This document shows positions 34,401 to 48,977 of a DNA stretch of 64,000 bases, one piece after another. Source of the DNA: Prototheca cutis. Taxonomy: Eukaryota; Chlorophyta; Trebouxiophyceae; Chlorellales; Chlorellaceae. Numbering within the stretch: the first letter of the stretch is position 1; each line of letters starts with the position of its first letter. The stretch lies in contig BCIH01000001.1 of NCBI GenBank assembly GCA_002897115.2, positions 1,572,267-1,636,266 of the forward strand, read 5' to 3'. The position numbers and the translations under genes were made by a program. The notes under the pieces are model-generated. The model had not been told where the DNA came from. It saw only the letters and a program-made list of their open reading frames with translations, and searched no databases.

Positions 34401-35541
34401 CGAGCGTGGGGTCGAGCTGCGCGGCCAGCATGCGCCGGAGCATCACGCCCAGGTACCTGGACTTGGGCCCGAAGTCGTACCCCGGCGCAGGCACGTGGCA
34501 GAGCACGACGTTCGCAAGGATGTCCCGCGCCTCGTCCACCCGAGACCGCGCTCGCCGTGCAAATCCGCCGGGAGGGCGGCTGGTCTTGACTCGTGCCGCG
34601 AGGTACTCGAGCGCCGCGGCACGGCCGGGGGCGGCGCCGGCCTCCTCCCGCGCGTGCTGAAGCGTGGGCGCCAACAACGCCGCGAGCGCGGGCTCGGCGC
34701 CCACGAGCTGCACGGCTTCCTGATCGCTGCCCACGCCCATGGCCCGCAGGACCAAGAGAGCATTCACGTCCTCGGTAAACGCATTATGCCTCAGCAGTAA
34801 CCTGCCGTGCTTGGTCACGACGTTGGTCTTGGACTTGCGTTCGTGGGTAGAGGAGGTCACCGATGCCACGACGCCTCCCGACGAGTCCAGGTCCACGATG
34901 ATGCGGTTCTTACTCAGCTGTTCCTGGATGAGGATGACCTTTTCTGTGCCGCGGACGACAAAGTAGCCGCCGGGGTCGAGCGGGCACTCGCCCAGCGACG
35001 CCAGCTCTGCCTCCGTCTTGCCGCGCAGCACGCAGCGGTCGCTGCGCAGCATCAGGGGTAACCGCCCCAGAAAAACCGCGCCCTGGCCATTGCGTCCGCG
35101 TTTGACCACAATCTCCCGCCCCCGCGTATACTCCACATCCACAGAGATGGGCGCAGAGTAGGTCATGTCCCGTAGGCGGCACTGCTGGGGGGTGATGGCC
35201 GTGGCCACGTACTCCTCCTCGATGGTGGGCCGCCCNACGTAGATGTCCAGGTACTTGAAGTAAAAATTGGGGTCGGTGTCGCATGTCACGCGCTCATTGC
35301 CCTTGGCACGGATGATCTTGCGCATCTCGTGGTTGACAAAGTAGTTGAAGGAATCGATGTGCTGCCGGACCAAACCCCTGACCCGCAAGAAGGCCGGCAG
35401 CAGCTCATACTTGTCCTTCACCTCCTTGATGGGCTCGGTGAGCTTGGAGGGGGGGCAGTCAGGGATGCCGGCCTGCTCCAGCGGGCTGGCAAGCGAGCCG
35501 GGGCCGGGGACCTCGCCCTTCATGACCTCCGCTGCCGCCAT
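31465..35541 (-). CDS. NRPC2: DNA-directed RNA polymerase III second-largest subunit
   Basis: Forms the active centre with the largest subunit and transcribes tRNA and 5S genes in the nucleus. Four exons (35541-33555, 33313-32291, 32187-31870, 31709-31465) join in phase to about 1190 residues. The N-terminus [20 protein letters not shown] and [10 protein letters not shown] are closer to Pol III RPC2 than to Pol II. Lobe and fork residues follow ([36 protein letters not shown]). Exon 2 has [21 protein letters not shown], and [15 protein letters not shown] is the conserved hybrid-binding Lys/Arg region. The C-terminal zinc ribbon is CTHC...CARC. An Ala/Gly/Ser insertion lies near 32830-32750. 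Introns 1 and 2 carry C/CA tracts before their acceptors. Confidence 0.96.
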
Positions 35542-35977
35542 GGGCCTCTCACAACGCGCCGCACCCCTCCTGCTACATGCTATGAGCGCATTCTAATTGT
35601 TCAGATGGTCCTATTATTATCCAGCAAATCCTCTCGGTGGCACAATGCAAATGGGCAGACTAATGCATGTCGAGTGCCCATGCAAATGCACAACCCCAGG
35701 CGAAGATCTTCGCGCCCGCCAGCCCCGAGGGCGATCGCTCAATTCGGGATCGAGTCCGTTGCGCTCTCCCGCCAGCTGCTCCCAGGGGCCCCCACCTGGC
35801 CAACTCACGACTTCAAATCAAGTCCGCACAGGAACGACTCGCATAGTCTCCACTCTTAATTACAAGGCAAGTAAACAGCTGCCCGTGGCGCAGCCGTCTG
35901 TCAAGTGCGGAGCCACCTGATCTCGGCAGGAGCAGGACTGAATTTGAATTGTACTCCTCCACACCTACACAGACACC
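35542..35977. promoter_or_regulatory. divergent promoter region, NRPC2 / beta-tubulin
   Basis: Starts at 35541 (-) and 35978 (+) leave 436 bp for both promoters. No core element is obvious. Confidence 0.5.
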
Positions 35978-38475
<2,498 letters not shown>

Positions 38476-38940
38476 GTGCGCGCTGCAGAGCGCGGGCCCG
38501 CCCTCGAGGGGATGCCCTGAAATCTCCGCTGTCCTTTGCTGAACAGCAGGGGCCTCAGAGGGACTCCAAGCAAACAAACAACCCCGCCCGCACCCACGCT
38601 CGCGACGGCCGCCCTTCCGCACTGCATCACCCATGTACTGCGCTTGCCAGTTGCCGCCCTGAACAGGGCTCGACCTCCCCACTCAAGAAAATGCAACGCC
38701 CTGTTTGATCCCCCCGGTAGTATCTTGACCGCTTTGTTTGACTGGGCCCGTGCTGGAACAAGTCCAGGCCAGTGAAGACGGACAGTCGTGTTCCATCGCT
38801 GCGTTTGGGCGGGGCAGTCGTGCGACCTCGGGGCCACAAAAATACATAATAAGGGGCACATGCAACGAAACCTGGAGGTACGATTCTTGCATGCATGCTA
38901 TGCATGCCGCTATCGTTCATGAAAAGTCAAAGCAATACAT
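38476..38940. other. convergent 3' region, beta-tubulin / E2F-like
   Basis: Holds the 3' UTRs of both genes. A run of overlapping GCATGC/ATGCAT palindromes lies near 38889-38911. No coding exon is seen. Confidence 0.5.
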
Positions 38941-41900
38941 TCATTCGGTGGCCCTGGCTTCTGTTGGCGGGTCCTGAGCATGCTCGACTGGCGGCGTGGC
39001 GGCCAGCGTGCCTGCCGCCTCCTCGGGCACTGGTCCACCCGTGAGGGCATTGACCACCTCTGGGGCACCGGCCAGGGCGGGAACGGTCATGCCTTCCACA
39101 CCCATTTGCATGCCCTCCAGCAACAGGCCAGTGTTTGGCAGGCCCTCCTCTGCACATTGGGNGTGGGGCGTGGGGGGGGGGGGGTGAGCAGCCCAGCCTT
39201 TGCCGCGTTGGACGCACGAGCGGTGGAGTTGGGGTTCCTAAAAGTCGGCTGCAGTATATTGCAGTGACATTGCCATCCTCCACCACACCCCACCCGCCTT
39301 CCTCACACCGGCAAGTCCCACCCAACCCCCAGGCCAACGCACCAGCGCTTCCCGGCGGCTTGATCCACGTGTTGTACATGCCGGTGTTGTTGCAGTACAT
39401 GTTGTAGTACGCGAGCGCCTGGAGGTACTGCTGCATGGGAACACCACCGTTGTGGGCCATCGCCGCGGCCGCGGCCGCCGCTGCAGCCGCCGCCGCGGCA
39501 CCGCCGTCCGATGCCTGGCCAGCGGCTGCGGCAGCGGCGGCCGCGTCGCCCATGCCCTGCGCTTCCAAGGGGACGTGTGCGCCGCCTTCTGCAGCGCCGG
39601 CGGCAGCCAGGCTTTCGTAACCCATGCCCATCGCCGGGTACGTCAGCCCCGTGGCGGCCAGAGCTGCCAGGGTGGAGGCTGGGACACCAGCGGCGGCGGT
39701 TTCAGCCGGCGCATTGGGGGTAGGCGCAGCCGCCGCAGCAGCCGCCACCGCAGCCGCTGCAGCGGCAGCCAGCGCCGCCTCGTCAGTGGACGCCGCCTCT
39801 ATGGAGGGTTCCTGAGGAGGAACAGCACCATCCTGTGGCGGTGCGGGCGACAGCTCGGGTGCCTGGGCGGGCTGCCCGGCTACATCGGTCGAAGGAGCAT
39901 TGCCCAACTGGCTGGGGACGGCTTCCTCCGCGGCGCTGGGCCCAGCGACGGCCTGGGACTTGGCAGGTACAGCAGCAGCGGCCGGTTCCGGAGTTGGTGC
40001 GGCCAGGCCTGCAGCCTCAGCGGCTGAACCGGGCCCAGGGGAGGTCACCGGCTCGTGGGCTGGCGCCGCTGCTGCTTGCTGCTGCTGTTGCTGCTGCTGG
40101 TGTGCGAGGAGCTGCCAGTATATTTGCGGGTTCATCCAGGCAGTCATGGGATCCCAAGGCCACATCCCCGCTGCCACAGCGGCAACGGGGTCGATGGCAG
40201 TCACAGCCAGGGGCATCGCCCCCGCCGGCAGGCGCTGCTGCTGCGTCGCGGCGGCACCCTCGACGCCACCTGCCGCACCCGCAGCCGTTGGCTGCTCGGC
40301 GGCGGCTGCCAAAGGGGCAGCCACCGAGTCGGGAGCGCTCGTGTCAACCACACCTGCCACGGCTTCGCTCGCGCCCTCCAGCTCGATAAACCGCTGAAGC
40401 GGGTGCACGCGCTGGCGCCCAGCCTGTTGTTGCTGCTGCTGCGCCGCAAGTACCGCCTGCTGCTGCTGCGGCAGCGCCACGCCCTGCGGGTCGCCGGGTT
40501 GCAGGGGAAGCTTTGCGCCGGGCGGCATAGCCAATCCTGCGGCATTGAACCCTATCACGTCTCCGTATGTGGCCGGCGGCAGCACCTGCTGCTGTTGAGC
40601 ACCATTCAGCTCCGGCACTTGTGCCTCTGGCTGCGGGGGCACGGTGACAACGCCGGGGATCCCGTCCGGTGCAGACGTGCCGGCGAGCTGGGGGCTGGCC
40701 GATCCCAGACGCTGGCGCTTGGGCTCCGGGCCATCGGCGGCAGCATCCTCTGGTCCCGTCAAAGAACTCGGAGTGGCTTCAGCGCCGGGGCTTGTTGTCG
40801 TCAGATCTGCGCCCTCCAACGCATGCGGTGCCCGCCGCTGCTGCTGCTGCTGCTGCTGAGTCATCGCGGAAGGCGCCGCCTGTGCGGCCGCAAGGCCTTG
40901 GGCTATCGCGGCGAGTTGGTCGGGCCGAGGGGCCACACCCGGGGCGGCAGCATCGGCGCCGGCGGCAGTAAGGAGGCCAAGTCCGGTCAGGGCCTGCGCN
41001 GGGTCGGTGGCGCCGACGAGCGGCAAACCATGCAGCTGTTGCAGCTGTGCCAGCGTGGCTGGGTCAGCACCCGGCCAGAGCGGGGCCTGGAACCCTCGCT
41101 GTGCCAGCGCGGCGGCCGCGGCGGCTGCGGCGGCGACGGCCTGCGCATCGGCGGCGGCGACGGCGGCGGCTTCCGCGACGGCTTCCGCAGCCGCTGCAGC
41201 CGCTGCGGCGGCCGAGGACCGGGCCGCGGCAGCGACGACGGCCTCGGGGCCCAGCCACCGAAACCCAGGCTTGCCCTTTTCTCCTATTGGCGATTTTTCG
41301 ATGAGGTGCAGCGCCGACAGGATGTTGGCGATATCATAAAGCCGCCTGACTTTGGTTTTGAAGTGGCCTGCATCCTCAGACCCACCCAACAGTGCCCGCG
41401 CGGCCTCGTCCAGACCCAAGGCCTTGGCCTTGGACAGCATAAACATCTGGACAAAGCGCAGCGACAGCCGCGTCATAGACTTTTCCTTCCTTTCTTCCAG
41501 AGCCAGCGCCGCCTCGTCGGGCCCGCCGGGCGTGCCGCCTGCGCCGACGACAGCCAACTCCGCCTCGGCCTCCTTTTGCAGCTCGGCCAGGTTGCCCGCC
41601 AGCCGCTCCATGCCGTGCCACGCATACTGGTTCTTCTGCACCTTGCTCACCACGCGGATGGACTCTAGCACGTTGACAATGTCGTAGATGCGGCGACGCT
41701 CGACGCCCAGTGCCTTGGCCGAGTTGTCAAGGCTGACCACGCTGCCGGGCAGCCCGAACCGGCCAATAAAATTTTCACACAGCAGCGAGAGGGACTTGGC
41801 CTTGCGGCTGTAACCCTCGGGCCGTTCGAGCTTGGCACCCTGAACCTGTGCATGTGTGCATGTGCACGTAATTTTTTCGGGCGTGTATAAGAGGGTTTCG

Positions 41901-42350
41901 GTTTCAACTCGCGGGTGACAGGCGGCACGGTGCAACTGCTGATGCCGCAGCAGCAGCAGCAGCAGCGCATGGTGGCTGTTTGAACCGGGCAAACAGTCGC
42001 AGGCCCAGGGATAATGCAAGGTCTTGGTCGAAAAGAAGAATAGAAAGATGCAGCCCCACCACGGCCATACAGGTGGTGATAAGGAGCAGGACAGGCAGGC
42101 TGGCGTTTTGAATGCCCGGCGACGGGTCGCCTGAACGACCTACAAACCGCTCCAGACTCCCTTCCCGTCCAATGCCTGCTTTACCCCGCTGCATGCAGAG
42201 AAAACAAACAACATCCAGATTATGCATACCCACCGTTTTCTTGGGTCTGGGCGTTTTGACCTGCTCCGTTTGGTCTGGGACGTCTTGAGCGGGGGGTGGG
42301 CTGTGGGCAGGCTCGGCTGGCCCTGGCGATGCCACAGCCAAGGGCTCCAT
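38941..42350 (-). CDS. atypical E2F/DEL-type transcription factor with two DNA-binding domains
   Basis: Three exons (42350-42234, 41845-39343, 39149-38941) join in phase to about 942 residues. Two winged-helix E2F domains lie in tandem: the first has YSRKAKSLSLLCENFIG and ALGVERRRIYDIVNVLESI, the second SMTRLSLRFVQMFML, KTKVRRLYDIANILSAL and GKPGFRWLG. Two domains with no dimerisation, marked-box or Rb-binding region is the E2F7/8 and plant DEL (E2Fd/e/f) plan; these bind as monomers and repress cell-cycle genes. The remaining roughly 650 residues are Ala/Gln/Pro-rich with long homopolymers. Extra length compared with plant DELs (about 350-400 residues) is in this tail. Confidence 0.93.
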
Positions 42351-42823
42351 GGTCCCCCGCTCGTGGGTTTTTTGCGGTGGTCAGGGCCGCGGCAAGAGCC
42401 CGGCCTAGGAGCCTGGCCAGGCCCGAAGGCCTCGAGGATGGCTAGGAGATGGTGAACCCCAGTTTCGACAGATGTGACGAGCCAAGGCACGTCATGGGAG
42501 CCTGGCCTTTCGGCCAGGCCTGCCCTGTTCCCTGGTCGTGGACGCCTCGGGTATCGACGTCGCCTTGACCGTCGAAAGCGCAGCTCTTCACTACTCAGTC
42601 GTGCACCCGTCTGTAACCTGCGTGATTAAAACCTTTGCTTGGCGCCACTAGTGTTGGCGCGTTTTCTACTGGCGCGAACGAGCAAGTCCGGGCCAGGTCC
42701 GGGGTCGAGTGCGCGCCTGCCCCAACCCCCCCACCCTCAGCCTCCTCGCGTCCAGCATCCCCGTTGGCCGACAGGCCCCCGATTTCTTCCACATCGCATG
42801 TTCTATTACACATCGCTCGAATC
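42351..42823. other. intergenic region between DRG1 3' end and E2F-like start
   Basis: Both neighbours are on the minus strand. It contains the DRG1 poly(A) motif and presumably the E2F-like promoter. No TTTSSCGC-type E2F site was noticed, but I did not check exhaustively. Confidence 0.4.
42806..42810 (-). terminator. UGUAA-type poly(A) signal after DRG1
   Basis: TTACA on the plus strand reads TGTAA on the minus strand, 14 nt after the DRG1 stop. This fits the chlorophyte near-upstream element. Confidence 0.45.
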
Positions 42824-43580
42824 TCAGACTCTCTTCACGATCTGAACAATGTCCTCGTCCTGCAGGACATGCTCCTTGCCCACTTTTTGCGCCCGGTACT
42901 TTGCACTCGTGCCCCAGACCAGCGCGTACTTGAACTGCTTGATGATGGCCTTGTGTAGCCGGTTGCAGAATGCCTCCACGCTGCTGTTCACGGCCGGCAG
43001 GATGACAGGGTCGTTGTAGTCAGGAAGCTTGCCCTGGAACGGAACAGAGGGGGGGGTAGACTCTTGCATGCACATAGTGCACCAACACAGGTGGAGCACA
43101 CGAGCGTGCCGGCCCTGCATCGATCATTTCCCCATCCATTTCTCCAGATTGGCAGGCGTGGATGCTGGAAAACAGCGCAGCACAATTCCCCACAGAGCCC
43201 TGTCTTGGACCCAGCCCTTCAATTGCCGCAATAGAAGCCCCCCACTCATCCACCCGCATGCACACCGTCCACCGACTACAAGCAGGCACCAACAACCGGG
43301 TGTTCGCTCACCTTCGGCTTGGTGTAGACGCGGATGAGGTTGAGGTACTCCCAGATCATCTCGACCAGTCCATCCAGATTCCACTCGTGGTACGCGCACA
43401 CGGGGCAGTAGTGCGGCAGCCGGTCGAGAACGTTGAGCTCCTCCAGTGTGATCTGAGCCATCAGGGGGATTTACAAGGGGGCCATGAGATCCCTCCAGCT
43501 GGCAGCGTCGTGGGCTTATGAACTGCCAGGGGTGCAGGTGTTCCTGGGGCGCAGAGAAGGCAGCTGCCCACTAGCGCGCG

Positions 43581-43662
<82 letters not shown>

Positions 43663-44009
43663 CACACACACAACACACACACACACCACGCACCTGGTCA
43701 ATCTTGTTGATCACATAGATGCAGGGGACGTAGATGCGGTTGCCTTCGATGACATCGACAAGGTCGTCCACGTCGTAATCGCCCTTTACATGGACATCGG
43801 CGTTATGGATGCGGTACTCGGACAGAACCGCCTTGACAGCTGCAGCGTGTGATTGGGTGGGGGGAGGAGGGGTTGGTTCCGTTGCCTGCGCCGGAAGCTG
43901 CACGTGCATGGATGTGTCTGGTGCTTGCGCCGGCTTGGCCGGCTGGGGATCAGGGGTTCCAGCTTCAACAGAGTATGGCAGCCAGGGGCAAAACAAAACC
44001 CCTTTTACC

Positions 44010-44056
<47 letters not shown>

Positions 44057-45203
44057 CGACACAAAGAAATGACACACCATCCAAGTCCAGGGTTGGGTTG
44101 GAGCCAGTGTGGGTAAAGTTGATGCCACCCTTTTCCTTCCTCTTGAACGTAATCTCTGGTGGCTTCTTGTTCAGCCGCAACCCAAANCCTGCAGTGCAGC
44201 TTGATGCATGCGTGTCAGCGATGTGCCATGACGACCAGTCTAATGAGACAAGCGGTCAGCGATGAAGCTGCCATTCAGCGCTCCTGGGTGTGCCATGTGA
44301 CAGGCACACCCCATGACCTCGGGCGCTGGCCCCGTTGGCAGCATGCCCTTGCACAGCACAGCCCCCTCCGTGCACCCACTCCACCATATGCCCCCTCGGG
44401 CCTCCGCCCCACAGAAAAAAGCTGCTCGCCTTCCAGCTCATGTTCGATGAGCTTCTTGTGTGTGATGGGCTTGAGGCAGTCGAGGACGATGAGAATGAGG
44501 TTGCAGGTTCGGGCCGTGGCGATGACCTGCCGACCGCGGCCCTTGCCGTCCTTGGCACCCTCGATAATACCGGGCAAATCCAGCAACTGGATCTTGGCAC
44601 CATTGTACCGAATGACACCGGGGACGCACGTCAGTGTGGTGAACTCGTAGGCCGCCACCTGGTGACAGCGAGACAAGGACAGCAGTGAGTGGTGTGATCC
44701 CAGCAGGCACGGAGCCAGTCAGCGGTCGACAGGGATCCCCGCTGGCCGGTCAACACAGCGCCCTCCCCCCCCTGCACCACCACCTCTTGGCGCGCCCGAC
44801 CTCGGAGAATGTTCCTGTGAGTTTGTTCAGCAGGGTAGACTTGCCCACAGATGGGAAGCCGACTAGGCCCACCCGTGCATCGCCGACTTTGTTGACATCA
44901 AATCCCTCGCCCTTGCCACCGCCGCCGGCCGAGCCGCCCGTTGGGTCCAGCAGCTCTCGTCGGAGCTTGGCCAGCTTGGCCTGTTGTAAGGCATGCAGAA
45001 TTGGTTGGTTCTTACCAAAAGAAAGCTGCCTTGGAAGAGTAGAAGCCATGTGCATAAAAAGCTTGCTGCCCACCCAAGCCCCCTGCACAAGGCCCTGGAT
45101 CCAGACGCACCTTGAGCATGCCCAAGTGCCCAGCTGTGGCCTTGTTTTTCTGTGTCCTGGCCATCTCATCCTCAATATCCTTGATCTTCTGGAGGACACT
45201 CAT
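42824..45203 (-). CDS. DRG1: developmentally regulated GTP-binding protein DRG1
   Basis: OBG/DRG-class GTPase linked to translation and ribosomes, cytosolic. Seven exons (45203-45111, 44980-44801, 44658-44430, 44188-44078, 43839-43694, 43452-43312, 43033-42824) join in phase to 369 residues, matching the family. The N-terminal helix contains [20 protein letters not shown]1 is [10 protein letters not shown]3 is [18 protein letters not shown], and G4 is NKID. The C-terminal TGS domain runs from [16 protein letters not shown] to [17 protein letters not shown]. Intron 3 must start with GC (GAAG|GCGAGC): this alone gives [14 protein letters not shown], the conserved sequence, in frame. Intron 5 contains an 80-base G run on the sense strand. 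Confidence 0.96.
43581..43660. repeat. 80-base poly(C)/poly(G) tract in a DRG1 intron
   Basis: An uninterrupted 80-base C run on the plus strand becomes poly(G) in the DRG1 pre-mRNA, following a GT-rich stretch after the 5' splice site. Exact length in the genome is doubtful because such tracts are hard to sequence. Confidence 0.9.
44022..44054. repeat. (CA)n microsatellite in a DRG1 intron
   Basis: About 15 CA units on the plus strand read (TG)n in the DRG1 pre-mRNA, near the donor end of the intron at 43840-44077. Confidence 0.9.
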
Positions 45204-45694
45204 GGCTGCGAGCTGTGGGGGTTGCGCAGGCCGGAACAGTCACACAGAGCGGGTCACGCTCTGGGTCCACCCAGCACCGCTGGCAATGTTGGTCCCTGCT
45301 GATCGTGCGACGTCGCAAGTCCCACGGCTTNGTTACGAACGCGAAATGANTGTGGGGCAGTCATGCAGAGTGTGTGTTGGAAAGAAGGATGCGCGCCAGG
45401 CGCTTTCGGCATGGGGAGGAGGCAATGAACGTAAAGGACAATCGGAATCACCGCGCCTTCGGCGATCCGTGTGATCCATGTTTCGTGCAATGCCTTGAGC
45501 ACTGCTCGCTTGTGACGCCCGCCTNCGTACCATCACATTTTNGGCAACAAACTAGTGTGTTTCATCGCTGTGAAAACACTAGTGAACATAGGTGTGGGCG
45601 GCCTGCGTTGTGACCTTGGCCATCGGGGCGGTGACAGGGGAGTGAAGCCCAGGCCCCGCGGTGCAGGTCACCGGGGGACCGATCCATTGTCACC
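45204..45694. promoter_or_regulatory. divergent promoter region, DRG1 / SF3A2
   Basis: Starts at 45203 (-) and 45695 (+). Four isolated Ns fall here. No gene is seen in the 491 bp. Confidence 0.5.
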
Positions 45695-47324
45695 ATGAGT
45701 TTCATGGATGCGCGCGAACACGGCTCCAAGCCTGGTGCTGGAGCCGTGTCTGCCAACCAGGAGGTGAGCCAAGCCTGGTGGGGAAGTTCCTGGCTGAGCT
45801 GGAGTTGCAGGCGTGTTCAGACTTGATAGCAGCATGGCAACAGGTTCAATGCCGGGCCATGCGGGGTGGAATTACATTAACCGCCGCTCTGGATTGCCCA
45901 TGAACCCTGTCACAGGCAGTGGACCGGCGGGAGCGGCTGCGGCGATTGGCACTGGAGACCATCGACCTTGCCAAGGATCCTTACTTTTTCCGCAATCACT
46001 TGGGCCAGGTCTGTGGATGTTTGATTTAAGTAGCTTGTGTACGAGGGTGCTGCAGAAGCACATGGGGGCATGAAGCGTTGCACCTTAGATCAGCAAATGT
46101 GTTGATTTGTAGGCCACTTTGATGAGCTGCCGGGCTCCACGATCTCGCAAACAGATGGGCCCAGCCTGTGTCGCCCACACATGGCCGTTCTCCACCACAG
46201 ATTGAGTGTCGGCTGTGCCACACGCTGCATACCAATGAGGGGAACTACCTGGCGCACACGCAAGGCAAGCGGCACCAGCAGAACATGGCCAAGCGTGCGG
46301 CGCATGAAGCTGCCGAGCAACAGGCTGCTCCAGCGCCGCAGCGGCGGGTGGCCATCAAGAAGACGGTCAAAATTGGACGGCCGGGGTACCGAGTGACAAA
46401 AGAATTTGACCCCGACCTGGGATCCAGGGCCCTCCTCTTCCAGGCACGCGTGGTCTGGCTTTTGTGTGGGGGTGGATGGAAGAGGGGGGGTCTTTGCAAC
46501 AGTGTGAGCAGTGCNGGGTACCGAATGNTCAAGGCCCCAGGATCAAATAAGATCCGACCTACGTTAGATCACCACGACCACTCGCATCGACCAGCGCAGA
46601 TTGAGTACCCCGAGATTGAGGAGGGAACCAAGCCACGCCACCGATTTATGTCGTCCTACGAGCAGCGCAAGGAGCCCTGGGACAAGAACTACCAGTACCT
46701 GCTCTTTGCTGCGGAACCGTACGAGGTCATCGCCTTCAAGGTGCCGACGCTGGAGGTGGACAAGGACCAAAAGGACCGCTTGTTCAACCACTGGTATGTC
46801 TGGTTGATACAGTTTTGCCGGAGAGAGGAGTTTGATGGATTGAATTCTTGGAGCGAGGAGGCAGTTTGCAGATGATGCCTGCTGGACGGTGGCAAGGAGG
46901 GTGGGCCCATCGCAGAGTTCGCTGCACTGCTCGCTGTTGCAGTGTGTGTGTGTCTCTGTGACAAAACATGCGGCTGTCCATGGCTCTATTCTCTGCAAGC
47001 ATCGGCTCCCCAACACGCGGATGCAAACCCCCGGCTCGCAGGGACGTGGATGCCAAGGTGTACACGCTGCAAGTGCCATTCAAGCCACCAGCCAAGCCGA
47101 GCCAGCGGGCGCCGACGGGCCTGCCGCAGCCACCACCCATGGGCATGCCTCGGCCACCGGGCGCTGCGGCACCNTTCATCCCACCCCCGCCGCCCATGGG
47201 TTCCCGAGGCGTTGGGTATGGGGGTCTGCCCCCTCCACCGGCCATGCTGCCGCCGGGAGTTCCCAACCTGCCCCCACCACCTGTCCCACCCGGGTTTAGG
47301 GCACTGCCTCCCCCATCACAGTGA
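45695..47324 (+). CDS. SF3A2: splicing factor SF3A subunit 2 (SAP62)
   Basis: U2 snRNP component for branch-site recognition. Five exons (45695-45763, 45916-46008, 46201-46443, 46600-46793, 47042-47324) join in phase. The N-terminus has DRRERLRRLALETIDLAKDPYFF-type sequence, then the matrin-type zinc finger CRLCHTLHTNEGNYLAHTQGKRH, KIGRPGYRVTKEFD, IEYPEIEEG and RHRFMSSYEQRKEPWD, as in human SF3A2. The C-terminus is Pro/Gly/Met-rich. At the end of exon 3, CAG|GCACGC gives the conserved LLFQIEYPEI exactly. A GT donor six bases later (CGC|GTGGTC) would also keep frame but adds Ala-Arg. Confidence 0.95.
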
Positions 47325-47341
47325 CCTGACATTCCCAAACC

Positions 47342-47346
47342 TGTAA
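47342..47346 (+). terminator. UGUAA-type poly(A) signal after SF3A2
   Basis: TGTAA lies 18 nt after the SF3A2 stop, as expected for the chlorophyte near-upstream element. Confidence 0.5.
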
Positions 47347-47459
47347 GCATGCTCTGCCGCTGTGCGGCACACAGCTTTACCTACAGCAGGATGACCAGAT
47401 GGGAGAGAAAATTTCACAGTCAAACATGGTGGTCAGGACAGAGTTGGCCATGCCTTTCT

Positions 47460-48690
47460 TCACATGAAATTGTCCTGCAGGGGGCCGCGTGTTGAGGAGG
47501 GGTCTGTGCTTCTTCTGTGTCATTCTTGATTCTTAGCGCTGTGTGTAAGCTTTGCGGACTGTCGTCCGATCGCCAGCGCCCGTGCATCTCACAGCCCAAA
47601 CCAGATCGGATGGCCAGCCAGGACACGCCAGCCCAACGCCCTCACCTCGTAGTCCTCGACGCTCTCAAAGTTGTTGGCCATGTCCTTGGTGCTTGTCATG
47701 TTTTCATCGAGCATGATGTTGTCATACGACAGGCGCTCCTTCTCTCGGCGCTGCGCCTCCTTGGCCTCACGCTCTTGCCGCTCTTGCTCCTGGATCATTT
47801 GTTTTTTTTGGGGGGGGGGGGGGGTGTGCAGGGCTTGCAGCAATTTTGGAGGCTTGCCTGGGAGGGAGGGTTGCCGAGTTTCACGGCGCAGACTCTACTG
47901 TTTGCAGCCAGCAAAGCTCCCCACCATGATGGTCGTAGGCAATAGATCCCGGCCCCTGGATCCACATGCAACGAACCCGCGCACACGACACAGCGGTGTC
48001 ACCTGGAGGCGGGCCTTCTCCTTCCCACGCTGTTCACACTCGTAAGCCTCTTTCTCCGCCTCCAGGTCCACAAACCTCTCCTCCTTGGTCCTGTTCAGGC
48101 GGTTCACAATCTCGTTGATGCGCTTGGCCACTGGCACGCGGATGACGGCGGCTTGGGACTTGAAGCCCACCTGTCCCACATCCATTCCCGCCGTCTTCCG
48201 CAGGTTGGTCGCAGGCGTGTACACGACGTGGATGTTGTTCTGCTTGTTCCCCGAAATGGAGTTGGCCTTGACCAGCTGCACGCAGTCCTCCAGCGTGTCT
48301 GCAGGGATGGACTTGATGTCGCCGCCCTCCGGCAGGCGGAGGTACACATGCGCAGAACTCAGTGCGTCCACGTGGAACCAAATGTCCATGGGCAGCGCGT
48401 TCTTGATCAGATGCTCGTTCTCAAACTTGTCCGCGCCCTGCGGTTGGGGTTTGTGGGAGGGGGTGGGAGCCTGAGCAACATCCTGGCTGCCACTGAACCT
48501 TGGTGACGGGGTGTAATGGCCCAAGTGCACATCGAGTTNCGCGCATGCGCACACCCTGCACGCATGCATGCATGTNTGAACGCATCCAACACCCTCGAAC
48601 GAACGCATTCAAACCCAGGAGGCGTACCATGTAGATGAGGTTGTCGTCGGGGCCAGGGCCAAAGCCTCGNGGCTTGAAGTAGAAAACCAT
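47460..48690 (-). CDS. CCDC25: CCDC25-like protein (NFACT-R domain)
   Basis: Four exons (48690-48628, 48437-48003, 47789-47646, 47474-47460) join in phase to 218 residues; human CCDC25 has 208. MVFYFK and NLIYM start the NFACT-R fold, followed by [50 protein letters not shown] and GMDVGQVGF, then a charged coiled coil and [17 protein letters not shown] 15-nt last exon, DNFM plus stop, after a CAG acceptor mirrors the family C-terminus DEFM. In animals the protein has been described at the plasma membrane as a DNA sensor; the fold is shared with ribosome-quality-control NEMF. The role in algae is unknown. It faces away from TERT. Confidence 0.93.
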
Positions 48691-48977
48691 GCCGATCCCG
48701 ACGCACACGTCCACTCATGCCCGCATGGCGGCTTCGACCCCTTGCAAGGAATNCTCATGAACGGATCATCCAGCGGACTTGTGGGTCTGAGACCCAGCCA
48801 GCTCCCGGTGGCTCCCACACTCGCCCAATGACCGCTGGCCACAGTGCTCCCCGCCATCGCGGTGGGCAGTTCAAAATTTCGGATGAAGCAGCGTGCCTGC
48901 ACTCATGCCGCGCATCCCAACCCTCTTTCGTGTTGTTCGAGACATCCAAAATTCCATTTGTAATAAATGGGTTGTTG
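48691..48977. promoter_or_regulatory. divergent promoter region, CCDC25 / TERT
   Basis: The likely starts at 48690 (-) and 48978 (+) leave 287 bp shared by both genes. No core element is recognised. Confidence 0.5.

Noticed and set aside
40055..41668. 537-residue plus-strand frame
   Set aside because: Antisense to the E2F-like Ala/Gln-rich exon; poly-Leu and Arg runs arise from reversed poly-Gln/Ala codons.
43461..43682. Poly-Gly protein frame
   Set aside because: It is a translation of the 80-base G tract inside a DRG1 intron.
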